Made by a program: the position numbers and the translations under genes. This document shows, piece after piece, positions 23,545-34,133 of a stretch of DNA of 64,000 bases. Below the pieces are notes generated by a model. The model made no database searches and was not told the origin of the DNA. It was given only the letters and a program-made list of their open reading frames with translations. This stretch comes from Mesodorylaimus sp. YZB2_4 (taxonomy: Eukaryota > Nematoda > Enoplea > Dorylaimida > Dorylaimidae). Within the stretch, counting starts at the first letter, position 1, and the number at the start of each line of letters is the position of its first letter. The stretch spans positions 806,001-870,000 of the forward strand of contig JASANH010000873.1 in NCBI GenBank assembly GCA_030248295.1, in the 5' to 3' direction.

Positions 23545-24820
23545 GAGGTGTAAGTTAACAGTGTGAGTAATAGATATTGATAATGTTGATTTGTGTTTAT
23601 CCGATTTATGGCTGGTCGGTTATTTTCATGTGTCAGTTACGCGCCTATGAGCCATGCTTTATCAGTTTTAGTTATGCTTAGATGCTGCTTTTCGCTCGAG
23701 TATGATAAGCTTTCCACTCTTATGACTTACGAACAGAAGTGATAAGAATTTAGCACGCGGTTTGTAGGAGCCTTTGTTGGCATTTAGTAGCCTCAAAAAG
23801 ATAGCTTTATCTGCATGAATTGTATTACATCAGTCTGCTTAGCCAGCTCGGCCACTTTTAGTCAACAAAGAATGACTCACACAGCTAACCTCCTTGGACA
23901 TCGCGTGATAGACATGCTTCGCTTTTTCTCTTCGAGTTGCGAATAATTTCCAGCTACGTGTTTAGCTCGACTGGAGGGGGGCATGCGGCAAAACAGTTGT
24001 CCCGCATAGCATTGAGGCCGTTGCGGCTTTGTAAGGCCGTGAGAGGTAAGTCAGGTCGGCTCCCTTCTTTGTGTCGATTGGCATCGCTTATTAGCCCGTT
24101 TTAGAAACAGGATGGCTTGGTCCCGCCAGCTAGACACCACATGCCACCGGATAGGGCTATATACACTGCTATGGCATATTTGAGACTGTACTTTGCACCC
24201 CCGTTCCGAAAAGAAAGCTAAACCTAGCTCGCAGTCAGCCTAGTGACAAGGATGAGCATTGACTCACGATCAGGTCGGAGCGGTTCTAAGGACTACGCCC
24301 GTTTGCTCAGAGATGCTTTTGGAAACAATGCGATAAGGCCGTTAGAAACAGCCTACTACCGCGTAGGTGCTTATCACTGGCTGGAACCTACTTTTAACTC
24401 AATCCACTTACAGTACGAATCAGCTATTTTAGAACGTGAGACGGGCATGGTAACTCGTTCAAGCAACCAAATAAGGCAGGCTCTAGTTGCTTCCAGCTAA
24501 CAGTACACGTATATGATCAAAATATCCACGCACTATCAAATTTACACACGCCATAGAAACGTAAAAGCACAGTACAAAAGCACACGAAACACAGGCCAAC
24601 ATTACTCTAATAAGACACATAACCGTAGTATTCGACTCGGGGTTCCTACCATTAACCATCAAAATTCACATATTAATGAACCCGGAGCGCCTTATGAAAA
24701 ACAGAGATCCACTCCTTTCGTTACTTGTAGACAGCTACCGGAATTCTTATTATCAAAGCGAACTTACACAAAAGTCATACCGTCATGATTTCTTCAGTCG
24801 CATGAAGAAGGCACGTCAAC
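23545..24820. other. Convergent intergenic region
   Basis: Lies between the 3' ends of the winged-helix-like gene (+) and the ZCCHC24-like gene (-). A plus-strand frame at 24243-24500 is open but has no family motif or splice support, and I do not call it. Two TTAGAAACAG-type short repeats occur near 24.1 and 24.35 kb. Confidence 0.4.
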
Positions 24821-26465
24821 CTACTTACGTCCCTTGCCGTACTTCTTCAACATTTCCAGCTTGCTCGGCGGAATTTTGTCGAGCGGATACTGAAATCAAA
24901 ACAGGTCAATCTGTGCCAGTGATGTACAGCAGTCTTGTGACGGACCTGCTTGTGCGGGAAGACCAATCCCTGGCAATGACGGCAAATCTGTCCTAATTGA
25001 GCAAAGCTCTCGTGAGAGCCCCATTCGCGATTGCACCTATCGCATTTGAACAGACCGAAACATTGGTTGTAGCCTTGATATGGTGTCTTCAATTCCTCTC
25101 GGGGCGGAGCCTGCAAAGTGAGATGGCATTCATGATATAGAATTAGCACATATATGTACTCGAAGCACGCTTCAGCCGCATCCCGTGGCCATCGTCAATG
25201 GCGCCAGAGAGCAGTCAGCATGGAGACTACACTCCCAACGAAAATTAGATAAACAGAAAATAATCAAAACGTTAGAAACCATAACTCGAGCACCCACGAC
25301 GTCCCCCCCCCCCCCCGTCAGCAGCCACAACTCTTTGATTTTCACTCTCTGGTTGCACCAAACCTAAAAAGGCGCGCGAGTGCGAATGGTGCCTTGGTGC
25401 ATGGCAAACAAGTCCAAACTTCCCATTCCTCATCATAAGGTTTTTCATGGAAGTCTGCAAAAAGAAATAGCCTATTCCGGGGAAATGCAGTCCAAGGTTC
25501 GACACGTCAGCGCAAAGCTTTCCAGTGCACGATCAAAGGGCAGTTTATACTGTAAATTCCCAACCTAATCGCGCAAGCCAGCCATAAGTTGTACTCACTT
25601 GCGGACAATTTTGTACGTAATGATCGGCTCTGCGACAAATGCGGCAAACGTAGCCTGGGCCCGGGGTCGGTGGTTTCAGAGCGCGACGCCAGTCCTCGAC
25701 GTCCTTGTTGGTCATTGGAAATGGAGTCGTCTTCAAGACGCTCGTGGCCGAACGGCTACGCGAATTATCGTTGTATCCGTTATTGAACACGATATCAGTG
25801 GCCGAAATCAGGGTCGGTTCAGTTGTCTTCCTGTACGTGGGCCAGGTGCTCGTCGTATACGGGGTGTCCGTGTTGCGTTCGTCGTCGAAATTTGCGCTGT
25901 TGCGATAAAATCGGTTCTAAAAATGCAAAGTCACCAAGTAGACGACTGATTCCATTTCAAGGTCATTTACAGTAACCCTTTATAAATAAGACTACCAAGG
26001 AAAGCGAAAACAAGACTTGAAAAATTTAGAATTTCAGACATCGCGGCACTCGAAAGGCTACATCTTCGCCCTACATATCCCGGTGAGTGAGTGATTTTTT
26101 GGCCGACTTCACATTGTCCATTGAGGAAATGCAAAAAATGGACACTTCTTCTGATCACCAAATTTGCATAGACCTACTGTAGCAGAGATGAGGTGAGACC
26201 CAAAATCACCTACCTTCGAATTGATATCAAACTCTCCTCCCCAAATGCTGCCGTAGCTGAAGTAGCTGTAATTATAAGCTGCGCATTTGCCGCCCATTCC
26301 GTAGAAATCGGGATCATAATAGAATTTGTCGAGCGAGTCATCGCAAGCCGTTGGTTTCGTAGTCTTGTTATCGTCGCCACGATATTCAGTCCTAATAGCG
26401 AATAATTGTTTGGCTAAATTGTTAATTGCGTCTTCATCGATCGGTTTTCCAAGTTCCTGATTCAT
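24821..26465 (-). CDS. zcchc24: ZCCHC24-like zinc-finger protein
   Basis: Four phase-0 exons on the minus strand (26214-26465, 25599-25916, 24946-25110, 24821-24889) give 267 aa. A CCHC knuckle (YVCRICRRADHYVQNCPQ) is followed at once by a 3CxxC-type zinc-binding region: TPYQGYNQCFGLFKCDRC, then GQICRHCQGLVFPHKQ. That order and the TPYQG and PHKQ signatures are those of vertebrate ZCCHC24, and such domains bind RNA. Here the protein ends soon after, at KKYGKGRK; alternatively the GTAAGT overlapping the last codons is a donor and another zinc pair follows. The ATG at 26463-26465 is preceded by an acceptor (cttttag), so the 5' UTR is cis- or trans-spliced. The N-terminal 84 residues are lineage-specific. 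Confidence 0.85.
25303..25316 (+). repeat. C14 homopolymer in intron 2 of the ZCCHC24-like gene
   Basis: Fourteen consecutive cytosines; on the minus (transcribed-sense) strand this is a G14 run, able to form a G-quadruplex. Confidence 0.9.
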
Positions 26466-27109
26466 TATAGCAGTGCTAAAAGAGGAAGTACCAGTCATAA
26501 TCCAACATTGAAAACCATAAGGAGGGCCCTCACGTGCGTGCAAGGCGCAGACAAAACTTAGCACACCTGCTGGATCATTCCAACAAAGAATTATCAAAAA
26601 ATTCTGGGTTTGCAAGGTCATATTACTAGCCAATTTAAAGAAAGCCATGCGAAAAAGAAAACAGGCCGCAGCTCTTCCAAATAAGCCTGCCTAAAATAAC
26701 CAGACTAAATTGCGCAACCATTTTCTTCTCAGATAACGAGACCACCAATGTAATGAGCAAAGCAGGCATCACTAATTTTGGAATGGCAAGTCCAAAAACA
26801 AGGCACATCGTTCGAAAAATTTCCATTTGATGACATAATGATGGCTCAGAGTTCATATGCAGAAAAACTACTCTCGTCCAGACTTGTCTTCTGGTGACGT
26901 AATACTTCACCACCTCACTCACCTTGCAAACCAACGTTAGTGCAACAAAAAATAAAGTCTAAGTAATAAAGCGAACAATTAAAAGCCAGCTGGCCAGAAT
27001 GATGAAATGAGATGCCTATCAAGAAAAGCAGACCACCGACCGGTCATCAGCAAGACGTAGCTTGAAATGAGAGGCGTAGCGGTACCGTACGAGGCGCTGA
27101 TCCGACGGA

Positions 27110-27175
27110 GACGGTTTGGCGCGAAAAGAGGCGGAGCCACGTGACGCGACACGAACCTGATTGGACGTCAGCGAG
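27110..27175 (-). promoter_or_regulatory. Candidate promoter of the ZCCHC24-like gene
   Basis: Within 65 bases lie TTTGGCGCGAAA (27115-27126, an E2F-type palindrome), CACGTG (27138-27143, E-box) and, on the minus strand, TGACGTCCAAT (27160-27170), which joins a partial CRE to a CCAAT box. The CCAAT is in sense for the minus-strand gene that starts 650 bases away, beyond a probable 5' UTR intron. The motifs are visible; promoter function is inference. Confidence 0.35.
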
Positions 27176-28842
27176 AACGACGTGTTGGAACGAAGTGAGA
27201 ATGAATCACGGGGGCGCGGGCAAGCAGCCAGACGAGACGGGTTGAGACGGAATCCGACGTCGAGTCGACGTAGAAAAAAGACAGGCGACATTGTTTCAAA
27301 AAACTTATGGATATTACGCGGTTCGTCGTAGTGATGACGGTGCAAGAGCATAAAGGACTGCACTAAATGGGCACATATAGCGATGCGTGTATTGTTTTAC
27401 CTAATAAGGAAGGAGTCACTATCCACATGTGAGCAATATGTACTCTGCGGATTGGAAAGGGTGCCAGACGGGCCAAGACGAGATTTTGCACAACGTGTAC
27501 ACAACGGTAAGTATGGGAATGTAAGATGTAGATAGGATTGTGCCACGCGTTCACATGATCTGATGAAATGCTTCTTCACTTTTTCAATTCTATAATTGAT
27601 TGTGGGTGAAGAAAAATGACGATTTTCACTGAGGATGAGACGAAGTTTAGCAGCTGACTTGTGAAAAGGAGGCAGATGTGGTGGGGCCGGTTTCGAAAAA
27701 AGTGAAACATTGTGAAACCGGCATCAAAGAGAAGACTAGACGACACTGGGTCGACCTTGACTCATTGGACCATAAATGGATTTTGCCCACCTTTGTACAC
27801 GGATCGCGATTATCGCGTGACACGCGGTTCCGTGCCGACAATATTCTGACAAAAGGTCTTTTGCCTGGCACGGTGGCTGGTTGATTTAGATGTCTGACAT
27901 GATCGAAGGCAGCTGCGTAATTGACTCTATTGAGTGTTTTTCAAAGCAAAATATTCTTGGCCGCTGGCGAAGTTACCTTCTGTGCGCATTGAGTGGCTTC
28001 CAAATTGGGCGTAACTGTTTTCATACAGTACGACTGGTGATGAGTTTGATGTTTGTTTGCACTGGCCGTGGTTACGGGATTTCGTTGCCCGACGGTCATG
28101 CGTCATCGACCAGTTGCGATATAGACCACGGGCGGGGTGACTCTAGTCTCTTATTCAAACATCATTTGGAGGTGCTCTTTGTGCATTGCCATGTGACACC
28201 CGTCAGTTGCTGTCTAGCAAGTTAGTTGTCAGTGCTTTGGTCGACATTAGTTAGATGTGTGGAAGCAGGATGAGGCAGCTCACGCGTCAACCGTCGCAGC
28301 TGGAATCGCGAAGATTAGAAGGCCACCCTATACGATTTCGGCTCATGTCTATACATAGCATCGGATGAGTCATCGATTCTCTTCCGCAGGTGCATCAACA
28401 AGCGCATACCTGCGGGCCAGTGCTGCGCTTTTGACGAACCACTGGTTTGGAACACGGGTGTGGCGAGGGAAAGGCAAAAGGAGCCCTGTTGGCCGAGATG
28501 CGTCACCTTAGTTTCCAGCAATGAATCATACACGTTAGCAACCCGGCGAAGCCTTTCCCACATTCTTTGCACCAAGCTGTCAATCTTACGACAAAGGATA
28601 CCAATCAATTTTTGTTCGACTCCTTCTTTTTCTATACGCAGAAGGCAAAGGCATGAGAGAAAAATGGCGGAAAAATACGTGCCCTTATTACAGCTATTGA
28701 GATAAGCTTGCGGCGCAAAATGAAATGAAAAGAAGCACGCTCGTTCGTCGCTTTCGAATGAGCTAAAATCGCATTTTTTTCTGCGGTCAAAGACTGTATA
28801 ATGGTGTTTCTGTGAGGAAAGAAAACACCCATGACCCACAGT

Positions 28843-28856
28843 GGGGGGGGGGGGGG
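28843..28856 (+). repeat. G14 homopolymer
   Basis: Fourteen consecutive guanines in intergenic DNA, followed by AAGGG. Confidence 0.9.
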
Positions 28857-29301
28857 AAGGGACATTATTTTCCAATGTGGGTGTCTACAGAAGCGCATTA
28901 GGTCACACGATTTCACTGGCCCCATATGTAGACATATTCGCTTGGTTTGGCTGCACGAATGCCTGGTTTGTTTGGGTTTGCAGCAAAAAGACGCCATGAT
29001 GTGTACTGTACGTCGTGAGTAGGAACGAAACTAAGCTGCCCAAGTATAGCTTGCGAATGTGCATCTAACGGCCGCCTACACTGGCACCGGCTGTCATATT
29101 GACTAATTTACTGGAATCCTTTCAACTCTGTGGCTATAGACGTATGAGGAATTGTTTTTTGCTCGTGTCAACAGCTTCATCAGGCAAATCTGGGGCGAAC
29201 ACTTGCCCTCATCAATCATTCTATGAAGAGAGCAGACAAAGGATGACGACGGCATAAGGCAGTTCGGGTGGTTGAGTGCTCAGGCTGGTAGGTGCAGGAA
29301 A

Positions 29302-30801
29302 ATGGAAGGTTCAGCTAAACTGATCGTGTTCTTTTCCGTGATTTTGATCAGCTGTAATTTAGTTTTGCCTGTGCCTTATGACTCACAACCACATTCGGCT
29401 CCGCGTGACTGGGGCGGGGAAGTGGAAAGGTAAGTTTGATGGCACTGCCTCGAAGATACGAGTTGAAGCAGTAGTCTGACATGCCACGGCCAACACGGAG
29501 TAAAGGTTCTTTATATTGCTGCAGGGCTACCAGAACTTCGTCGAGAGCCGATGCACCGCTGCGGGTGATGATCTTCATGGGGAGTGTCCGAGAAGGACGA
29601 AATGTGTTGAGGGTGGCCAAGTTCGTACAAAAGAAATTAATTGAAACTGGTCATGAGGTGGACCTCATTGGTAAGCTCCTGCTTCAGGATTTGACTTTGC
29701 TCGTACAGCTGAGAGCTGGAAAATTCAGGCAAATAGTGTCCAAGTACGGTACAGTAATAAGTCCTCAATGTCATGTTAGAGATGAGATGCGTTGTGCTGG
29801 TACGACCAGAAAATAGAGTACAACCTTTTCTTACCCCCCCCCCCCCCCCCCGCCTGAGGCCGGCTAGCTCCAACTGTTTTCGGTACTCGATTGAAAATCA
29901 CCCAGAACGGGTTTGTTCCTATCGTTAGTTTATATCTATGATGCCCTCTGTGTCCTCTAAAAGGCCAATCTTCGAGTCCCTCTGCGACCAGGCCAAATAT
30001 TTTTAATTTATTTCGAACAAGCGTTCAGACAGTGGAACTATAAGCTAAACAAAACTGAGGAGTGAATAAAGAGCGCCTCTACTGGACAGCCTGAAGCTCT
30101 CTATCACATATACAAGGCTTACCTGACCCTGCCCAGTATGGCGTATCCTTGTTTGATATAACTTCCTCACTGCTCAAGAGATTTTACAGACTGGTACACA
30201 GCTATGAATCCTGTGTGAGTGCCCCCATGGCCGCTTGAAAACACTGTGCCTTTTTAGATCCTGAAATCGTCGATTTGCCATTGCTAAAACGACCTCTCCA
30301 CTTTTACACTAGTGGAAGCCAAGCATCGATGATGCTCCGTCGGTTCAATGATCAAGTGAAAGCGGCTGACGCGTACGTGCTTCTGACGGCGGAATACAAT
30401 CGCCAATTGCCTCCCGCCTTGACGAACCTGCTCGATCACATACCGCCTCTGTCTTACGCGTTCAAAGCGAGCGGCATTGTGGCCTACTCTACAGGTAAAA
30501 CGTAATCGATGCGAGATTCTATCTGACGTGATCAATTGCAGGCAACGGAGGACTGATGGCGGCTGCGCAGGCACGCGGACTCATGGTCGAACTAGGCGCC
30601 CCTCCGGTCCCTCTCATTCTGCATATTCCGCAAGTTGACAAACATCTCGATTCAAATGGAAACTTGATTTGGAATGAGGCCTATCTGAATCAGCAAGCCA
30701 CAAAGTTCGTTGTTCAACTGGTCTGGTTTAGCATGGCTTTGCGTCGTCATTCGGACAATGTAGGCAGGCCAGCATGGAACAGTTCTGTAGTCAGCATGTA
30801 G
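29302..30801 (+). CDS. NAD(P)H-dependent FMN reductase-like protein with signal peptide
   Basis: Four exons (29302-29429, 29525-29670, 30258-30494, 30542-30801) give 256 aa. Residues 1-24 are a clear signal peptide (LIVFFSVILISCNLVLPVP). The mature part is a flavodoxin-like fold of the FMN-reductase/quinone-reductase family. It has LRVMIFMGSVREGRN (FMN phosphate loop), DAYVLLTAEYNRQLPPAL (the T-x-E-Y-N motif near the isoalloxazine) and GIVAYSTGNGGLMAAAQARG. It would transfer electrons from NAD(P)H to a flavin or quinone. An export signal is unusual, because most relatives are cytosolic. Exon 1 and exon 2 join in phase 2 with good sites, so the signal peptide is part of the model and not a separate frame. 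A 587-base second intron carries a C18 run. Confidence 0.88.
29834..29851 (+). repeat. C18 homopolymer in intron of the flavin reductase gene
   Basis: Eighteen consecutive cytosines (G18 on the template strand), the longest mononucleotide C/G run in the window. Confidence 0.9.
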
Positions 30802-31496
30802 ACGCCTGTTTCCAGATTGACAGCTGAATCAGCTAATCATCCTCATTTATATGTTTATTGCATTATTTGTACTAGGATGAGCAGGAGGACCAGTTTAACC
30901 ATGCAAATAAAGTTGAGCCGGTGTCACGTCCACTCACCCCCCACACTTGCGTCCGCGCCGAAAAATAAGAATCAAACCTTACTGTATTCATTATTACGTG
31001 AGCTGGTCACTTTAGCCAATCTGATAGGGCCTCACTTCGTGGCAGGCAAAAAGAGAGCACACAAGAATTTTGCGTGGGTGCATGGGCGGATACAGAGGTT
31101 TCATTTTTTTACTTTTCGAGCGAGTGCATAAAATGAGAGCTGTGTTAAAGAATGCATTTCGTTCTTTCATTTCATTCATATGCAATATTTTGACATTGAT
31201 ACTTTCTGTTGGGTAAGAGAGCCAAATTAACTTTTGCGTTTGTATTCTGATATGATATACTGTATGCTAACGGTAAATTGAGTTGGTATCTGCTATTGTT
31301 GCCGGCGAAGAGACGTTGAATTTGCTCTTCGTTCAAATTCTGCTTTTCTCTGATCTCAAATTAGGATGTTGTAGGCAGGATTTTGAGCAGCTTGGGCACA
31401 CGCTATTGTTCTAATGGCTCGCCACTTTTAAGCACGAGCCTATAATTTGCACGCGCAGTGATTAAACGTGGCCAGTGCTGAAGCATAGACGTAGCC

Positions 31497-31850
31497 AGGC
31501 CGCCTCGGTGGTGTAGCGGTGAAAGGCGTGTTTCACAGTTTGCTTGGCAGAGCTGGAAACCGGTCAGCTGCGGGTTCAATTCTGGCCGTCTGAGAACTTG
31601 ACGAAGTTCTCTCTGCGCCTTGCACACCTGGCGGTGGGCGACTCACCCTTCATCCCTCCGGGATCGATGAACGAGGAGAGGCCTTGTGGGGCGCGAGGCT
31701 CTCGAATCCGGGTCCCCTCACAGGGCATGGGATGGGTTTGGTTGCCCCACGGGGTAACCACAGACATCGCGGGGTTGCGACGAACACGCGCCCTCGCCCT
31801 GCATGCATTGATCCAGGTTTGACCCTGATCGATGGCAAGATAGGGTCAAC
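31497..31850 (+). mobile_element. tRNA-derived SINE, family B, copy 2
   Basis: The head has an A box (GGTGGTGTAGCGGTGA near 31507) and a B box (GGGTTCAATTC at 31572-31582). The body shares CTTGCACACCTGGCGGTGGG plus CGACTCACC with the minus-strand copy at 5.4-5.8 kb. The rest of the body diverges, so these are old or different subfamilies. Confidence 0.72.
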
Positions 31851-32236
31851 TTATCGAGCATATGCTCGTCACCTGCCCCGCTCTGGTGTAGTGTGGCAGA
31901 AGGTGATATCACGTTTTGAACGGAGCGAGAACATAAGCTTAGTTTGGGCAAATGATCATTTCAATCTGCGGATTTATGCAGCTTGTTTACCCTCCTGATG
32001 TATTAAAAAGACTGAACATCATTGTGCTGTTGGCGAAGTGCTACTTGTATGCAAAAAGGAAAGATGACGTATACACCATGTCCGACATTGCTTTCAATAT
32101 GATGCTTAAACGCTTCTCCCTTGATCAGTGGCGCGTCGCCACTCTAAGGGCAAAGCAAAACTCTTTGAGAAGCTGTGGTCAGCGTATATCTAAAATGCAT
32201 CATTCCCACTTCTTTTTTTCCATGTTGTGTTTTTTC

Positions 32237-32255
32237 TAATAATAATAATAATAAA
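32237..32255 (+). repeat. (TAA)n microsatellite
   Basis: Six tandem TAA units, following a T-rich stretch. Confidence 0.85.
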
Positions 32256-32976
32256 AGATACCGTCAACTAACAAGCCCGCGGGTAAAGGGCCAAAAATCG
32301 ACCCACCCCGACCAGGATGGGTCAAAAACAACGGAGCCAGCTGCACGAATTCGAATTTCCGCGGGAAACGTCGACCGAATAGGCCAGATAAGGTAAGTAC
32401 AGTATCAATTACACCGATTGACAGCCTCGTTGATCCTTGTCCATGAGTATACACTCTGGTCGTACTTTGACAAACATGGTTTTTGGAATTCCTAACAAAG
32501 TTTTGACTCAGTTCCTGAGTTCTGAATTGTTTCGAGTGCAGTCTGAGCAGGATCCAAATAGTTCCTACTTATTCCAACGATCAAAGCCACCATAACAAGT
32601 GGCTGGATTCATGAAAAGCTCGTGGACGTGCTTCACATGTAAAAGGCTTCGTCAGGAGGATGTTCGTCAGGGCGGTATTGCGAGTACTATCTGCCGTCTT
32701 TATATTCAACACACGGGTTACCAAAGCTATGATGACTAATCCACAAGTTGGTCGCCATCATCGATGCCTGGGCAAACCAAATGCGGAAATTTAAGCGAAA
32801 CAATTTCAAAGAGAAACGAAACATAGTTGATAACGTGCATCTTTCAGCACTGGCTATGTTTAATCATTGCGTACAGGCTCGTGCTTAAATGGCGCGTTTC
32901 GCGTGCCCAAGTGGCGCGGGTCACCAGAACAATAGCGAGTGCACAAGTGGCACAGTACCCCAGGAAGGGGACTGAG

Positions 32977-33055
32977 TCAAGAGCGCGCGCGCATTGTTCA
33001 AAAGTAGAGGTCACCTTTTATAGGTAATCGCTGTCAAGAGCGCGCAGGCATTGTT
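32977..33055 (+). repeat. Two direct copies of a 22-base motif
   Basis: TCAAGAGCGCGC followed by two variable bases and GCATTGTT occurs at 32977-32998 and again at 33034-33055, spaced 57 bases apart, just upstream of the zinc-finger fragment. Confidence 0.7.
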
Positions 33056-33117
33056 TGCGACAAACGTGGATAGGAGAAACTGTATACACGCGTTGATTTT
33101 GCATTAGTCTCCCAGAA

Positions 33118-33486
33118 ATGGCCAACTTCGGAGCACCCGAAAAACTTCTTAGCGAGCACTTATCAAAATCGCTTGTTCGATGGAAAGTTCGGAATGATGA
33201 AAATTCGTATTACGTATTCCGTCAGCAAAATCCACCGGCCGAAGTAGGTGGTATTTGGAAAGCGCGTTGGATTTGTTTATCATGTGAAGCTGCCAAACGA
33301 CGCCTTGGTGTCCTTGGATCGTGTTGTCGCTTACACATTAGTCACGAAGGAGCAAACGAAACGATTCTGACAGATCCAGAGCAAGGTCACAATCCTAACT
33401 GTACTCCAAAAACGGTTGGCGAAGTTGAATCGATGCAATTGAAACGTGAAGCTGCCAAAGAGGTTCAAGAGGAAGTGCGCCCGTAG
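33118..33486 (+). CDS. FLYWCH/MULE-associated-type zinc-finger fragment
   Basis: A single 122-codon exon has YYVFRQQNPP, WKARWICLSCEAAKRR and GHNPNCTPKTVGEVES. The Trp-x-Cys, Cys and His-Asn-x-x-Cys spacing is like FLYWCH-type domains, which occur in DNA-binding proteins and at the N-terminus of Mutator-like transposases. Nothing resembling a transposase follows. The 17-base block GAGGAAGTGCGCCCGTA is repeated 28 bases apart (33469-33485 and 33497-33513), a tandem duplication that changes the frame and creates the stop. It is probably a transposon-derived remnant or a truncated gene, and function is doubtful. Confidence 0.5.
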   Translation: MANFGAPEKLLSEHLSKSLVRWKVRNDENSYYVFRQQNPPAEVGGIWKARWICLSCEAAKRRLGVLGSCCRLHISHEGANETILTDPEQGHNPNCTPKTVGEVESMQLKREAAKEVQEEVRP

Positions 33487-34133
33487 CCGTGCCGAAGAGG
33501 AAGTGCGCCCGTACTCAAGAAATCCTCGCTATACACCTTCGGCCTCCATATGCTCGGCATGATCAAGATTACACCTGGGATGCGGTACTGCGGCCGCATC
33601 CGTCCTAATTGAGAAAAGCCATAGCCCTACACTGCCACCATGGCAGTAGAAGGCTATGACTTCGACTATGACAATGGCGTACACAGTATTGACAGACAAG
33701 ATCAATCTGTGCGGCAAAAGTTTTGTAGGCTAGGCTATTTGTTTGAGCGCATTACCAAGTAAAGACCAATTTGACCAAGCCGCACTGCCTGTAGTACATA
33801 AGTACGGTACATGTTTTCCTGACTTATCATGTTCAGGTGCTATTAGGGAAGATCGCCGCATCCGAGAGCTCGCGACTCGCTGCTGTAACAGTTCGGGTCG
33901 TCTTTAACGTCAAAGCCGTCTCACGAGCTACAGTGAATTTGAAAAGAGTCAAGTTCAGCCTCAACCATTTGCTCAGACTTTGTGGGGAACATTGCTTGGC
34001 TTTTGCTGGTAGCACTTTACGATACAGTCTCAAGTGCGTGTGCTTTCATCTCAATCCTCATTCTGCGATTTGTACGCTAGCTTTGAGGTTGGTAGCTCCC
34101 TGCGTCCCTTCAAACGCTTTTTTCGATCTTTCG
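33487..34133. other. Spacer with no recognised gene
   Basis: Open frames here on both strands lack family motifs. A frame runs into the next gene from 33837, but the coding character begins at the ATG at 34134. Confidence 0.4.

Larger units (their letters stand above)
26478..29301. other. Long intergenic region between divergent genes
   Basis: Holds the upstream region of the ZCCHC24-like gene (-) and of the flavin reductase gene (+). Minus-strand frames at 26.6-26.9 kb include hydrophobic stretches but lack matching splice sites. A G14 run lies at 28843-28856. A 9-bp stem (GCCGGTTTC/GAAACCGGC) lies at about 27687-27724. No gene is called. Confidence 0.4.
31391..32950. mobile_element. Candidate element bounded by ~90-base inverted repeats
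   Basis: The left arm at about 31391-31487 and the right arm at about 32838-32950 are reverse complements with gaps. Shared blocks are CGCTATTGTTCT, TTAAGCACGAGCCT and GATTAAAC plus CCAGTGCTGAA. The arms face each other as terminal inverted repeats would. A family B SINE sits just inside the left arm. No transposase frame and no clear target-site duplication were found, so it may be a decayed DNA transposon or a foldback pair. Confidence 0.45.

Noticed and set aside
24243..24500. 85-codon plus-strand frame
   Set aside because: It has no family motif and lies between two converging genes; length alone is not enough.
26635..26934. Minus-strand frame with membrane-like stretches upstream of the ZCCHC24-like gene
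   Set aside because: No in-phase splice to a conserved exon; more likely a 5' UTR intron or spacer.
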